Both the position numbers and the translations under genes were made by a program. Shown here one piece after another: positions 33,250-45,630 of a DNA stretch of 64,000 bases. Position 1 is the first letter of the stretch; each line of letters opens with the position of its first letter. The stretch spans positions 11,780,001 through 11,844,000 of the forward strand of contig OZ316899.1 in assembly GCA_973895155.1 (NCBI GenBank). Reading direction: 5' to 3'. The stretch comes from Marsupella aquatica. Lineage: Eukaryota; Marchantiophyta. The notes under the pieces are model-generated. The model made no database searches, was not told the DNA's origin, and saw only the letters and a program-made list of their open reading frames with translations.

Positions 33250-35135
33250 GATGTAGCGCCCATTAATAATGCTTGAACCAGCTCAATAAAGTGACTACTT
33301 ATCCCTAGTAGATGCATCGTCTCCCAGATGTATTCGTGATTAACTCTATCAAATGTCTTCTCAAAGTCCAATTTGAGAAACAAAGATTCTTGTTTCATGT
33401 TCTTCACCCAATCACACGTTAACCAAGCAAGTGATATGTTCTCCAAAATGTTCCTTCCAAGGATAAACCCTGTTTGTTGAGCGTTTACCAATTTAGGTAG
33501 TATAAGCTTCAGCCTATTTGCTACAATCTTAGCAATGAGTTTGTATATCATATTCAACATAGTCAGAGGTCTCCAATCCTTCAGGAACCGCTTATCTGGT
33601 TTCTTAGGGATAAACTTGATGATCCCATCTTTTATCCCGACAGCCAATTCACCAGTCAGCCAAAAAACCTGTACCATAGCAGTCAGGTCTCCTTGAATGA
33701 GCTCCCAACAAGCCTTGTACACCTCAGCAATCATCCCATCTGGTCCAGGTGTCTTATCCAGTGGCAGAAGCAATAAAGTTTCTTTTATTTCCTTGCATTC
33801 CGGGAGTTTTTCCATCCTTCTCAAGTCCGCAATGGATAGAGAGTGTCTTGTATGAGCCAGCAAAGCTCTCCTCGCTTGCAACATTGCCCCAGTCTCAACT
33901 GCTGCAGCAATAGGGGCATACAATTCTTCACACTGTTTGACCACTTCTTTCATAATCAGCCCTGGATCCGTGATCTCTAGTCCTCCTTCAATTATCAGAG
34001 CCTTCATGCTCTCCCTGTTTTACTTGGCTTTCACTATGGCAAAATAAAACTTAGAAGGCTCATCTCCTTCCCCCAACCACTTAATCCAAGCAAGCCGCCT
34101 CCCAATGTGAGCTTCTTCTAATTCCGCTGCATGAAGCTGATCCTCGACATCTATGTATGCACTCAAATCTTCCACAAACTGCTCCTCAAGCAAGGAGATT
34201 TTGAGTAAACAAAGTTTGTTTCATAAAAATTCCATTTCTTCATAACGATCTTGGAGAGCTCTGTTTCCTCCTATACATCTTCCGCATGTTAGAGTGTGCC
34301 TTATCAAATGCAAGAAGGGGGTCCGTGCAAACCCCCTTGCCTCGTCTCCAAGCTGCTTCCAACTCTTCCCAAAAGTTCCTATTTTTGACCACAGCTGGAT
34401 TAGCTTTGAACCGCACCGCCCTGGTTGGTGCCAAATAGCCAGCCCTATCACCTAGTTGGAAGTGCAGCACCATCGGGTCATGATCTGAGAGCACCGAGCC
34501 ACCATCATGTATCAAGTCCACTTCTCCTAGCCATTCTCCTTTTTTGCTGATGTAGAATCTGTCTAACCTTGATTGTACTGTCACATTATTCCTGCAACAA
34601 CGCCACATAAACCTAGCGCCCGTAGCAGTGCCCTTGATCTGAATATCATCAACTAGATCAAACCTTACCTTCAAGAATTGCCACAGCTCCGCTTCCCCGC
34701 CCGTGATCAGTGGTGAAATGCCTGTAGAGTCATTGCAGGTTTCTGTCATGTTAAAGTCACCACCCAGAATCCAATTCCCCTGGGGGAGGTTGTCCTTGAG
34801 CTCATTCCAAAGGCTTGCATGAAGCCGGGACATGTTTGACGCATAGATACTTACCACACCAAAGGTGTGTCCCTCCAAGGCAACTAGTGCTCATATAGCA
34901 CGTCCCAAATCCACTATTTTCAAGTCCGGGTGTAGCAACGGTGCCGATTCTCCACGCCCCTCGTCTGGTGCTGAAGTCAAGTATTGGTACAAAGGCAAGA
35001 TAGCTCTGAGAGCAATATCCAGGCTAAATTGCTCAACCTTGATTTCTTGTAATGCCAAAATGTCAATTCTTTCCTTCAACCCCAATTTCAAGAATACCAG
35101 TATATTGGTTAAATTCCAGTTTTTGCTAAATACAA

Positions 35136-36461
35136 TTTAATTCATCACCCTTAATTAGATTAATCAAATTAATTGATAATGAAGTTTAGACCATCATGAA
35201 ACTAGACACCAAGAGTAAATAATGATCTTTGAGGAATATTGCTTTGACATCCATAGTGGGACAGAATCATGTAAAACCAACTTATCAATACAACAACCAA
35301 AATTTACAAACAATTCACACATCATTTTACATAAATATGAATTTTATTAAATGGGGTAATACATGTTTACATCAATTTGTGTACTAAGTGACACTTACAA
35401 CTAGAAGGAATGATTGAAACGAGGTGTTTACAAAAGACAGCAAACAGGAAACAGGATTTAATAACGGAAACTGATAATAGGAAAAAAAACTGGTAACAGG
35501 AAAATGGGTGGAAATTTTTTTCAATTTTTTTTCAATTTTTTTTTTCAATTTTTTTTTTGAGAAAAAAAAAGTTTTTTTCTTGGTCAACCAGTTTTTTTTG
35601 CCAGCGCCCAAAGCTAGCCAAAAATGTTGCATTGTTAATTTTTTTTGGAAATAATATGTTTTAGGAGACATTTTTAAATTGTCATTTTTCCTGGTAACAG
35701 TGATTTTTTCTTGGTAACAGCATATTAAAAACAGGAAAAAAAATTCCTGTTTACCTGTTTCCTGTCTCTGTCGCTATACCCATTGAAACCTTCGGTCCCA
35801 TGCTAAGTCAGCGTAACTCTATTATCCTAATGCGCATATGATTTGTCACCTAAATCTACCCTAGACCCTAAGTACTACTAAACTTAAATAAGTAACTAAT
35901 AGACAGTGTATCTACTTTTATTGGGGCCTGTATTGGCCTAACCTCATTCTTGGTTAACCATGCTAAGTAGCCTCTACTTGTTTACATCTCTCAAGATTAT
36001 CTTGTGCTTTTGCAACAACAGATTTAGGAATTCAAACCAAACCACTTTTAGTGTTTCGAGACTTGAAACACCACAAAACACTATTCCTTGTTATTTTGTG
36101 AGGCTCTAGATATTCTCGTTCATCCCGCTCCCATTTCTTACTCCAACAATTTTTCCATCTTTGTTTCTGTCCCACTTCACTCTTGCCCATATGAGGTCAA
36201 AACCACTCCACTGAACACACATGCTCAAGCTTGTTCTCATCATTCAGTTCTCCTTCTTCAACATCGCTCACCACTCGTCCCAAATGAACAGGGTAGTTCT
36301 CTATATCCTCTGTTGCTGGTCTTTGCAAGATAAAATGGCCCTTGACAATATTGTGATGCCTAGCCAGAATCACTAGGCCAGTTAAAATGGTAAAACCAGG
36401 ACTGTACCCTGAAAACACATTAGTATAGTAACAAAAACAAGGAAAATATAAACAATTAAGG
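35136..36461. other. AT-rich non-coding stretch with T/A tracts
   Basis: No gene is supported. 35510-35585 is dominated by runs of T broken by 'caa' and a run of A. The phrases 'aacagg' and 'ggtaacag' recur around 35450-35760. A LINE tail or simple expansion could give this pattern. Confidence 0.4.
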
Positions 36462-39400
36462 GTGACCATGGAACCCGAGCCGAGGCCGGAAGTAAGGACG
36501 CCACGGCAGGGAACACAATTAGGGTTAGGCCGCGCTAAGTACCGGCGGCTAGGGGTAACCAACGGGAAGGAAGACCAGGCAAAGGGGGGGGGGGTTAGGA
36601 CCGATCACAAGGAATGGCTGCTCATTTGCAAGCACAAACTAAGCAGACAATTACGTGAGGCCAACTACTGTCAGCTGCTTAGGCAAGCACTCTGGGCGGG
36701 AGCAGATACCGACTATCAACTCATGGAGGGTATGAGCAACGTCAATCAAGCTGCTCATTTTTGGGGATGCCTATTCGAATGGGCAACTAAGTACATTGGG
36801 ACCTACAAGGACAAAGAATTGGAAAGGGCAGCTTGAGAACGGCAGGAGCTCGCTTGACTGTGGGAGCTGCAAAAGTCTACCTTCCTAGGAGGAGAGCTTA
36901 TCAAGGCCGAGTTCTTGTGGACTCCTACTACCAATCAGCTTGACGACCTTCTGTTTTGTGAAAACAGAATCGTCGGCATCCGAGAAGCCATCAACTGCTG
37001 CAACGAGATACATTGGGAGATGAAGGGTAGCACGGAGGTGTGGACAAAGGCAATCGTGCTTGGAGAAACATCCATGGCAGCCAATTTGAAGAGGAAAGGG
37101 TACAACAACAAAGAGGCCACCCCTGCAAAGAGAATGAGGTTGGCGGCACCAAGGAAGCCAACCGAGCAGGGAAGCAAGAAGCAGGGAGAAGCCAAAGAAG
37201 AGGAGGTTGACCCCATCAATGCCGTTCCAACAAGGGATGACACCTGGAGAGGCTGGGCGGCAACCCTCCCCAAGGAAGTGCAATTATACTTTGCACGAGA
37301 GGAGGATGTATGCTTTACGGCTATGCAGACTCGGAAGTTCCAGGACTTCATGGCCGGATCCGGCTTGGAAGCTTTCGTAAAATTACCGTGGCTGAAGCCG
37401 GAGGTGCCGGATTTTGACTTATTAGAATTCGTGGGATCATGGGATCCCGAGACAAATTCCGCAAGGGTGTATGGGAAGGATTTCTATCTCACTCCCCAGG
37501 TGATTGTCGATGGGCAATAAGACCAAAGTAGATACCATGAAGACCTTGCCAGACAAGGAGTTCCGGTCGTTCCCAGGGCCATCAACAAAGAATGGCTTCT
37601 TCCGGAACACCTACACCAACCCGCACATTGGGGAGATGATTGATTTCTTGCGGGTAACCATGCACTACAACCTGCCGAGGCCAGAGATCGGCACGGCACA
37701 AGTCTACCTGGCGGAGAGGCCAGACCCAAGCTGGGACTACAACGGGTACCTCCTCACCCAACTGAAGAAGATCTTGAAGGAGGAACAACAAGTGATCGGC
37801 AAGGGAAGTGTGTCCCGGCTTGGCTATCACATGCCGCGTTGTGGTGGTATGCTTGGAGTTAGATCTTTGCCCCAGTACTTCCCCTACAGGCAAGGGCACC
37901 AAAGGAGGTTCCAGACTAGAGGCTGGCAGCAAAGAAACCCAACCAGCCCGGCAGTCCTACAATCGAGCAAGTGTTTAGGCCAAAGACGGAAGACTTGCCG
38001 ATGGAGCAACCAAGCATGCAGAATCTTCTGAAATTGCTGGAGAAGGAAAAGAGGGCTGCAACGGCAATGGCACCGGTACAGGACACTGCTCTAGAGGTAG
38101 GCCTAAGCCGACTTACAAGGGAAAACCCCTTTACCGGAGCAAAGGAAAGAAGGAGGCCGGAACACAAGCCGGGGGTTCAAATGTATGTGGGAGCCGCGAG
38201 TCCAGAAGCCAAGGGAGAGCAACCCAAAGCTCCTGGTTGCGATAAGGAGAAGGAGAGATCAGCCTGGAAGCCGGAGGAGGAACCAGGACCCGTGAGCTGT
38301 GTTTGGCAAGAGGCCGTGTTCACAGCAAGACCAGGAGAGCAGCAGGGGGAGCCGGTAGTCCAAGCCGGGGAGGAGGTGGTGGAGGACTATGACAATGACA
38401 ACTCCGGCTATGGGTCAGACCATCATGTCCCAAGAGTAAGGACATGTGGCCATTTCATCCCCATGCTTCCTAGAGTAGTTCAAGGGAACCCCACCCAGCA
38501 GACCAGCCCCGAGTCTCCCCCACCAGAGGTTGCTCCCCCGAGATTTGACGGGATAAAACAGACGGCATAGGAGTTTCAAGAGCGACTCAGGGAAGAAGAG
38601 AAGGCAACCCTGGCCAAAGAGAAGGATTTACCTGGGGGAGAATGGATAGGGGACATCCGACGGCTTGCAGAAAGACAAAGCAGCCCACCAATCACAATAG
38701 AAGAGATCCAAAAGGCGGCTTGGGAACAAAGGCCACCGTGGGTGATGCCGATGACTATTGCTCACTCCACCTATGCGCAAGAAAGAGCCATGGAGTACGG
38801 GGAGATGTGTGGGGAACTTGCGCTCAGCATCTTTGGAGACGAGTTGGAGCAGGGACCCTTTTTCCATAGGGAGATGTTGGAAAAACGCCGTTGGAGGAAG
38901 CGATGGCTTTGGAGAGGAGGAAGAAGGACAAGGTCATCCAACGGCTTAGGGAGAAGGAAGCCGAGGCAAAAGACCTCAAGGCAGCCAAGAAAGCCCAAGA
39001 TGAGCTACGGATTAAGCGGCATGAGCTAAACATCATGTAGGGGCAACTAGATACCGCTCAGTCTGATAATCAGATTATCAAGGATAAACTGACTCGGACC
39101 CAAGGGGAGTTGGCCGACGCGGTCAAGGAAAAGGAGAAGTGGAAGCAAGAGCTGAAGGACGCAGAGGAGGCCCACATAGCAACCAACAATCAGGCCATGG
39201 CGAAGACACAGAGGAAGGAGAGGGCGCTGAAGGGGGAGCTCAAGGATCTCCGTGGAGCCCTTGAGCAGAAGGAGGCCGAGTTAGGGAGATCCTATCAAGG
39301 GATTATTGTGCTACAGCAAGAGCTTGCATCCTTGACGGCCAGCTTCAAGGCCGACCTGCGTGAGAAGGACGACCAACTCAATCAGACTTACGCCAAGATG

Positions 39401-39963
39401 AACCAGATGGAGTCTGAGGTCATAATGGAGCTTGACAAGGAGCTAAGAGAAACCCAGGAAGAGAGGGCTGCCTTAAGAAAGGAATTGGAGGAAGCCTAGA
39501 AGGAGCTGGAGAAGGCACACAAGGACCTAGACAAACCACAAGAGGAGTTGGAGGAAAGCACGAGGAAGATGGAGAACTTACAACGGCGGGCCTACAACCA
39601 AACGGAGCGGCTGAAGAAACAAGCCGCAATATTTAAGTGCTTGGCTTCATCAGTTCAAACTCCAATTGTGGCAACAAAGTTGCCAGGGGTAGTACTAACC
39701 GAGGGACAAGCCGCAACACTCGCACCGGTGCCAAAGGTAAGTGGCAAGGGGAAGGGACCAGCTGCCAAACCAGGGGAGAAGAAGAAGTGGAAACCTTCTC
39801 GGTCAGGGAGCAACGTGGCTTCTCAAGCCACCGTGACCAAGGAGAACACGGCACCGACCTCAAGCAGGTTCATGGCAGAGGATTCAACTGTACTGGAAGG
39901 CGGGGATGGCAAGGCCGAGGCCGGGACAATCATTGATGAAGCCGGGTATCAGATCCACCACTA
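36462..39963 (+). pseudogene. Gag-like/coiled-coil protein, copy C (divergent, broken)
   Basis: A decayed relative in architecture to copies A and B. The N-terminal part (36462-37520) carries TGA stops at 36834 and 36855 and a basic Lys/Arg cluster. A short segment, LPWLKPEVPDFDLLEF, is followed by a frame change near 37500. The middle frame (37504-37860) has an open stretch including PDPSWDYNGYL. Next come a Pro/Glu/Gly-rich linker (37971-38570, then TAG) and another frame change near 38900. A long Lys/Glu/Gln coiled coil (39040-39650) has TAG at 39497. The tail is basic and Ser/Thr-rich. The tail and the 3' flank (to 40950) place it with the same broad element family. Function unknown. Confidence 0.5.
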
Positions 39964-40958
39964 GAGCAGGTCAGGGAGGCCGTAGTCGGATCTGAGGCCG
40001 TAGCCAAAGCTGAGGCCGAAGCCGAGGGTGGACCCGGTCAGGCCGCGGGAGAGTTGACTGGGTCTGGGGCAGGTAATCTGTGAGAGGACGGACCTACGGC
40101 AGTGGTTGCGGAGGAAGCATTGGGGCATCCATTGAGGATCAGCCACCGCTACCATGATGGTGGTGGAGGGCCGCTCCTTTTAAGGAGGGCGGACGTGGAG
40201 GGAGGAGGCATGAGTGGGCAAGGCGGGCGCAAATCTCTAAGTTTAGAAATTAGGATCAGGACCAAGAGGCGGCCCTAACACTTAGACTAGTGGGATTGCG
40301 GATCCACTGGTAAGAGCAACACTTGTGCTCCTGCCTCGTTGTACATAGATAGATTACAATTAGGATAGATTAGGCTTACACTGCAAGGAATTAGGCGGAT
40401 CCACTATCAGGATAAGTACCTGGGCAACGGGGAGTTCAGGGCCTTCTTCTTTAGCACGTTTTTAGTGCACCAACAGGGCTGGGATCAAGTAGTAAAAGAA
40501 GCTCTAGGTTAGTTATATAGAGACCCTTGTGTATATTCATGTTTCCTCATGCCTAAGAGCTGAATAGAGTTGGCCTCACGGCTTAGTTTGCAGATCTTGT
40601 GTATGAGAAGTACTATTTGTATGGCAAATGCATGGTATAACTCAGTCAGAAGGAGTCATTTTGCTATTTGTGTGTCGCATTAACTTGTTTGAAGATTGCC
40701 CACATCACCAAGAGAGAAGGGAAGTAAGCCAGGTAGTAAGAGTTGGATGTGTCAAGCTGAGATAGGTCTTAGCGGCTAACCCAAGCCAATCGGGGATCAT
40801 TCCGGCGGCGAAATCCAAACATACCTAAAGGAAGACCAGGAGAGGAAGAGAAGGGAAGGCATAAAATAGGCCGTCTACTTGTCTCATGACCCGATGAAGG
40901 ATCTATCCAGTATATGTGTGTAAAATGTTAGTAGAAGAGAGTTAGCAGCGTCCCATGC
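39964..40958 (+). repeat. 3' flank of gag-like copy C
   Basis: No gene. Contains the family phrase near 40765-40830 ('cttagcggctaac', 'cattccggcggcgaa'), matching 2070-2130 and 32870-32940. CACTA element 2 begins inside this flank at 40959, so the flank predates it. Confidence 0.5.
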
Positions 40959-40970
40959 CACTAGTAGAAA
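40959..40970 (+). repeat. Left terminus of CACTA element 2
   Basis: CACTAGTAGAAA, then ATACCCCC and TTGACCAAAC/TGACTAATGTGAC subterminal words. The first 12 bases match the inverted right end of element 1 at 26918. Confidence 0.75.
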
Positions 40971-41222
40971 TACCCCCTATTTTTGACCAAACCACTATTG
41001 ACTAATGTGACAAGGTTATGGAAGTTTAGGGTGTTATCACTACATATGTCTTAAGTATCACTTCTACAAACTATGCACTCATTTGGTGCGACTCCTTAGC
41101 AATGTTGACTTTACCTACTCTTTTGAATCACTCATTGTTCAAGGGTACATTGAAGGTTCATTGTTCATGGTTGCCAAACATTCAAGCTGGTTATGTGAGA
41201 AAGTCTCAAATAGTAGAGGTAC

Positions 41223-41470
41223 CCCATTACATGAGCCCCTTATATGTCACTAACTCCGGAACATGAGCCCCTTGCATGTCACTAGCTCCTTACATGAGCC
41301 CTTGACATCTCACTAGCTCCTTTATACGAGCCCCTTACATGTCACTGGCTCCTTTACATGAGCCCTTGACATGTCACTAGCTCCTTTATATGAGCCCCTT
41401 ACATATCACTAGCTCCTTTACATGAGCCCCTTATATGTCACTGGCTCCCTTACATGTCACTGGCTGAGTA
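41223..41470. repeat. Subterminal minisatellite in CACTA element 2
   Basis: About seven imperfect copies of a roughly 33-base unit containing ACATGAGCCCCTTACATGTC and ACTAGCTCCTTT, differing by small indels. It lies about 260 bases from the left terminus, where CACTA elements keep transposase-binding repeats. Confidence 0.65.
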
Positions 41471-42587
41471 CATTAATTAGTACTCTCCACCCTTGTGCAC
41501 AGGAGCGAATGTTCAAGGTCTTTGTCCACGAAGAGGGTTTAGGGAGAGGGGAGGAGGAGCGAGTGAGTGAGCGCAGCTGAGTGTCAATTGATCAAGGCGG
41601 GAACGAAGGTCCCTGCAGAAACGGTGGGATTTGGTGTGCAGTGTGTCGAGATTTCTTCCCGCTACCACTCTAGAGCCTTTAGGAAGGAGGAAGAGTTTAC
41701 GACCACAGTTTTGAAGGCGCGACGTCAGTGATTTCCAGTCGGCTGCTAAGTGCATTTGCGAGTGCTTCCCGAAGGCATTGCGGGGGCATTGCAGTCAGTT
41801 ATTTTAGGGTCAGAGCATAAGTTTGTGGTGCGGGGGTCCGTCTTCTGCCATCTGCTTTGTAAGTACTTACCTCTTTGCCTTGCGGAACATTGGAATGGAG
41901 CTTTGCATGTCTACTATCACAATGCTTGCTTGCGGTTTAGACAATGCACAAATGCGCCGTAGACTTACTCTTTGCCTTGCGTGAAGCCTTGCGTAGCATT
42001 GGAGTTGAGTTCTATCACATTGCACTCGGCTGTTGAATCCACCTCAATCCGTGAAGCTAAGGTGCGGCAGTCTTTGTGAATCGGCTGGGGTACAGCGCGA
42101 CTTAGCACGAGGAGCGGGTTGTCACTTTGTTGACTTTGGCAAAGCTCATGTTAAGCTGTGGTCATCCTAGTCTCCAACACCTCTACAAACTTGAGCTGCG
42201 GTGCCGGTCATCTCCGTCTCTCGTAGGGTCTGACTGCTGCTATTGCCTTGCTTTCTTTCTCTTTGATATGCTATGGTAGGGCTAAGTTCTACTGGGTTCC
42301 CTGAGTTCTACAGGGTTTCCTCTCTTGCTCAATTCTCTTCTCGCTCTCTCTCGCCCTCTCTCTCGGTCTCGCTCTTCCATCGTCTCCGCTCTCCATTGTC
42401 CTCTCTCCTGCAGATTTCTCTCTCTTGTGATCCTCAAGTACGAAGAAAATCTCTCCCTCTCTTATACACGCCCATCACTATAGCAATCTCAGGTCGGGGC
42501 CGGGGTCAAACTTGGATTTCACTATGGAAATGTAGATCACAGTATATTGTTGGCACTTTCATTCTGCTTTGGCTGTGAAGCTTGAAT
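41471..42587 (+). other. 5' non-coding region of CACTA element 2
   Basis: No supported gene. Contains CT-rich stretches (42330-42470) and the left half of a local duplication (about 42319-42587) whose second copy is at 45245-45630. Confidence 0.4.
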
Positions 42588-42922
42588 CACTAGTACATAT
42601 TTAGCTGATTTCCGATGCTGAATTTTTGCAAACAATTGGCGTCCGATTCTTTTAGAATCGGAAATTCCCATTATCACAAAATGGCAATATGCCATACTCT
42701 TGGCTTTGGATATCTTCATTTCCAATGTAATTAACAACGAAACCTTTCCGATGCGGTAAAAAACGGATCATATCCGTTACAAAATACATCAGATCCCCTA
42801 ACAAAAAATTTGATTGATATGTCCGATTTTTTTGTAACGGAAATGATGTGTGTTTCAATATTGATCGGAAAAGTTCCGTAGTTGATAAGAACGGATATTT
42901 TATCCGATTGTGGTAAAATGGC

Positions 42923-43044
42923 AAAGTCCGATGTTGAGAGAATGGGAAAGTCCGATGCTGAGAGAATGGGAAAGTCCGATGCTAGGAGAATGGGAAAGTC
43001 CGATGCTAGTAGAATGGGAAAGTCCGATGCTGGGAGAATGGGAA
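42923..43044. repeat. 24-bp subterminal repeat array (left)
   Basis: Five tandem copies of a 24-bp unit (AAGTCCGATGCTGAGAGAATGGGA-type, in which TCCGATGCT and GAATGGGAAAG are constant). Probable binding sites for the mobilising transposase. Confidence 0.8.
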
Positions 43045-44315
43045 ATTTTCATTTTGGCAAAACGACAAATTTCTATTGTGTTAGATGGGGCATGTAGTTG
43101 CACCGACATACTCTTCCTAGAAAAGAGGATACAATCATTCTTGCATGTTTGAATGACTTCATACTTGAGGCAAATGGACTTAATTGAATGTTGTTCTTGC
43201 CTCCTTTCAAGACCCCAAAATTTGTTCCCTTTTGGCAATATTTGCTCAACATGCAAAATCAAAATTTATCATCTAAAAGGAGATTGCTTGTCCCATGTAG
43301 TCTTTGTTGCAAGTCCAACAACAACATAGTTGATGAAAGATGAGACAATCGGGAGCTGCCCTTGACGCCAAGGCTTTGGAAGGACCAAAATATTAATCTT
43401 CCATAACTAATAAACTATAATGATCTCATGTCAAGTCGGATGGAGGAGGGCTTTACTATTCACGAATGACCCCAAATTTCTTTTGATTGCTCCAAGGGAA
43501 TGTAAGAGGGTAATCGTAATTATAGATCACTCGATGCAAACATGCAATATCATGAAAGAGCAAAACTGGGATTTATTAGTCTAATGCCACACTTTTGTGG
43601 CATAATCACTACATTGCCACTCTTTTTCTTGTATTTATCAGTCTGCCACTCGTTTGAGTCATCGGTTAAGAAAAGTAACTCAGGTTAACTACCTAAGATC
43701 CGACGTTTGAGATTTCTTTTGGTCTTCCCATTGGACGGTCGTCGCTTCTCTCACGGTTACATTTTGAACCCTCAGTATAGTTTGCGGAGGGGTGGGTTGG
43801 CTAATCCATTTCTCCTCCCCTTCATTTCTCTGTCACCATAGTCAAGGCGCACTGGCTGCGTCTTTGCTCCACCCTTGCCACTATCGTTGCATCCTCATTT
43901 CCCCGGCCCGGGCTGTGTTGTCGTTGACCTTGGCTGCCTCTAGCTTGGCTGGGGCTGCATCGTTGCATGTTGCCTGTCGGCCTCTCCCGACTCTGCCCAG
44001 CTTAGGTCCAAATTATGGGTCTTAATAAATTTAGAAGTGTATAAATTCCCTAAACACTCCAAGTCAAACAATAAAAGTGTTAAGCTTGCATGTACATTGT
44101 GAGGGATAAGAACCACAAAGTTAAGCTCATGTTGGAGGAATAGCAATTGGGATGGGTGACCACTTAGTTGAGGAATGAAGAGTTGAAATGTCAAAGGAGA
44201 TGGGCACCTCGCTCGTGGTTGCAAAATGAAAGTAAATATACAAAGGAAGAGATGGGTGACCTGAGCACCCCGGCCGCGTCCGCTGCAATGTGTATCCCAT
44301 TTTCATTGTTTTGCT

Positions 44316-44420
44316 CTTTCCCATACTCCCAGCATCGGACTTTCCCATTCTCCCAACATCAGACTTTCCCATTCTCTTAGCATCGGACTTTCCCATTCTT
44401 TCAGCATCGGACTTTCCGAT
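44316..44420. repeat. 24-bp subterminal repeat array (right, inverted)
   Basis: Four copies of the same 24-bp unit in reverse orientation (CTTTCCCATTCT / AGCATCGGA), mirroring the left array. Confidence 0.8.
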
Positions 44421-45244
44421 ATAAGTCTGATTGTCGATATCCGATACTTTTATCATGGCATGTTACGATGCCGACAGAATCGGATGTATGGTTTTTTCAT
44501 ATTTTGTTTTACAAAGACATCCGATGTGGAGAGAATCGGGAAAAGGAGGTAAAATGTACTAGTGAATTGCTCTAATCTTATACACTAGTATTCTAGTGTG
44601 CGGAAGTGTTGTGCAGAACTAAGGTGGGATGCGGGGGGTTTTTCTTTGCCTTTGCTGAGCTACGATTTCAACTCAGCGGTCCTATATTCAATGTACAAGA
44701 CATTAGTCAAATGTGATACTCAACACTGAGCTCCTCCACAGACAACTGATGAGCCACAGAACTGATGAGCCACAAAACTGATGAGCCACAAAACTGATGA
44801 GCCACACTTTGTCTGTGGCACATGCAGATCATTTTTCCACCCGTTCGAGAGCTTTCTCTTTTGCCAAGCTAGGCACAAAGAAATCATTCCAGGGTTTCTC
44901 AACTCCTGAGGTCTATAATCACTCAGAGCCCTCTGCATTGTCATTGCTTTGTCTTCATTGGTGGTCTCAGGGTCGGGCGATTGTGCTGCCATTGCCAATA
45001 TTTTAATTTGCTGCTCGCAAACTCGCATGTTTGCTTCAATACGGTACTCTACAACTAAGTTCTATTGGGTTCTCTGACTTGTGAATTCCTTTATTCAACT
45101 ATGAAAATGCTAGCCCAACAATTGTCCACTTTTATTCTACACAATCTTTTAGGATTAGCAATCGAGTGTCCAATCTTAGAGTCCTGGGTCTTATGGCACG
45201 TCTCTACCAGCTTTAGTTTGACTACTTCAACACTGAGCAGAATT

Positions 45245-45630
45245 TTCTCCTTGCTAAATTCTCTCCTTGCTCTCTCTCGGTCTGTGTGTCTCTCTCCACT
45301 TTGTCAGTACTCTGTTTTTTCGTCTTTGCTCACCATCATCTTATCTCCTACAGAATTCTCTCTCTTTCAATTCTCAAGTATGTACAGAAATCTCTCCCTC
45401 TCTTATGCATGCCCATCACTATAGCAATCTCAGGTCGGGGCCAGGGTCAAGCCAGGATTTCACTATGGAAGTGTAGACTAGATCATAGTATATTGTCGGC
45501 ACTTTCATTCTGCCTCGGCTGTGGAGTTTCAATTGCTCTAATGTCATACACTAGTATTCTAGTGTGCGGAAGTGTTGTGCAGAACTAAGGTGGGGTGTCG
45601 GGGTTTTTTCTTTGCCTATGCTGAGCTTTT
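45245..45630. repeat. Local duplication with the empty CACTA site
   Basis: Matches 42319-42587 joined to 44565-44655. Shared landmarks are 'cccatcactatagcaatctc', 'ggcactttcattctgc', and 'cactagtattctagtgtgcgg'. Where the other copy has the 1977-bp element plus AAT duplication, this copy has one AAT at 45531-45533. A further short repeat ('gaaaatgctagcccaacaatt') occurs at 45103 and 45987. No gene is supported in 44656-46235. Confidence 0.8.

Larger units (their letters stand above)
28835..35135 (-). pseudogene. LINE ORF2 (endonuclease-RT-zf-RVT), interrupted and decayed
   Basis: On the minus strand the domains run as follows. An AP-type endonuclease (35135 to about 34240) has ILALQEIK, GGDFNMTE, RLDRFYIS and the catalytic SDHDPM. 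The typical spacer WIKWLGEGDEPSKFYFA lies near 34050. Reverse transcriptase begins at 34007 with LDKTPGPDG, TGFILGRN and LDFEKTFDRVNHEYIW. It breaks at 33250, resumes at 30807 with GVRQGCLLSPLLF and the FADD active site (near 30610), and continues to DFLWGYNPEGGKRVPMVSW. The zf-RVT region (29359-28835) has CKLC and HLFTQC. Several frameshifts and stops occur between pieces. The start Met and poly(A) tail were not found, so both ends are uncertain. The RT is split by the 2430-bp insertion at 30820-33249. Confidence 0.85.
42588..44564. mobile_element. Non-autonomous CACTA element, 1977 bp
   Basis: Starts CACTAGTACAT at 42588 and ends ATGTACTAGTG at 44564, an 11-bp perfect inverted terminus. It is flanked by the 3-bp target duplication AAT (42585-42587 and 44565-44567). 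Inverted arrays of a 24-bp repeat lie near both ends. No transposase is encoded; small open frames across the arrays are repeat artefacts. The duplicated host sequence at 45531 preserves the empty site with a single AAT. The element starting at 63518 has a similar terminus. Confidence 0.9.

Noticed and set aside
36585-36596. G homopolymer as a polypurine tract of an LTR element
   Set aside because: It lies inside the gag-like copy C frame with no LTR start following.
42923-43044. Regularly spaced repeats resembling a CRISPR array
   Set aside because: The repeats are contiguous 24-bp tandem units without unique spacers, in a plant-type genome inside a transposon.
42882-43152. Open frames encoding an eight-residue repeat (KSDAERMG-type), as a possible repeat protein
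   Set aside because: The repeat is the 24-bp subterminal DNA array of a non-autonomous CACTA. A reverse-strand array at the other end gives the same peptide on the opposite strand.
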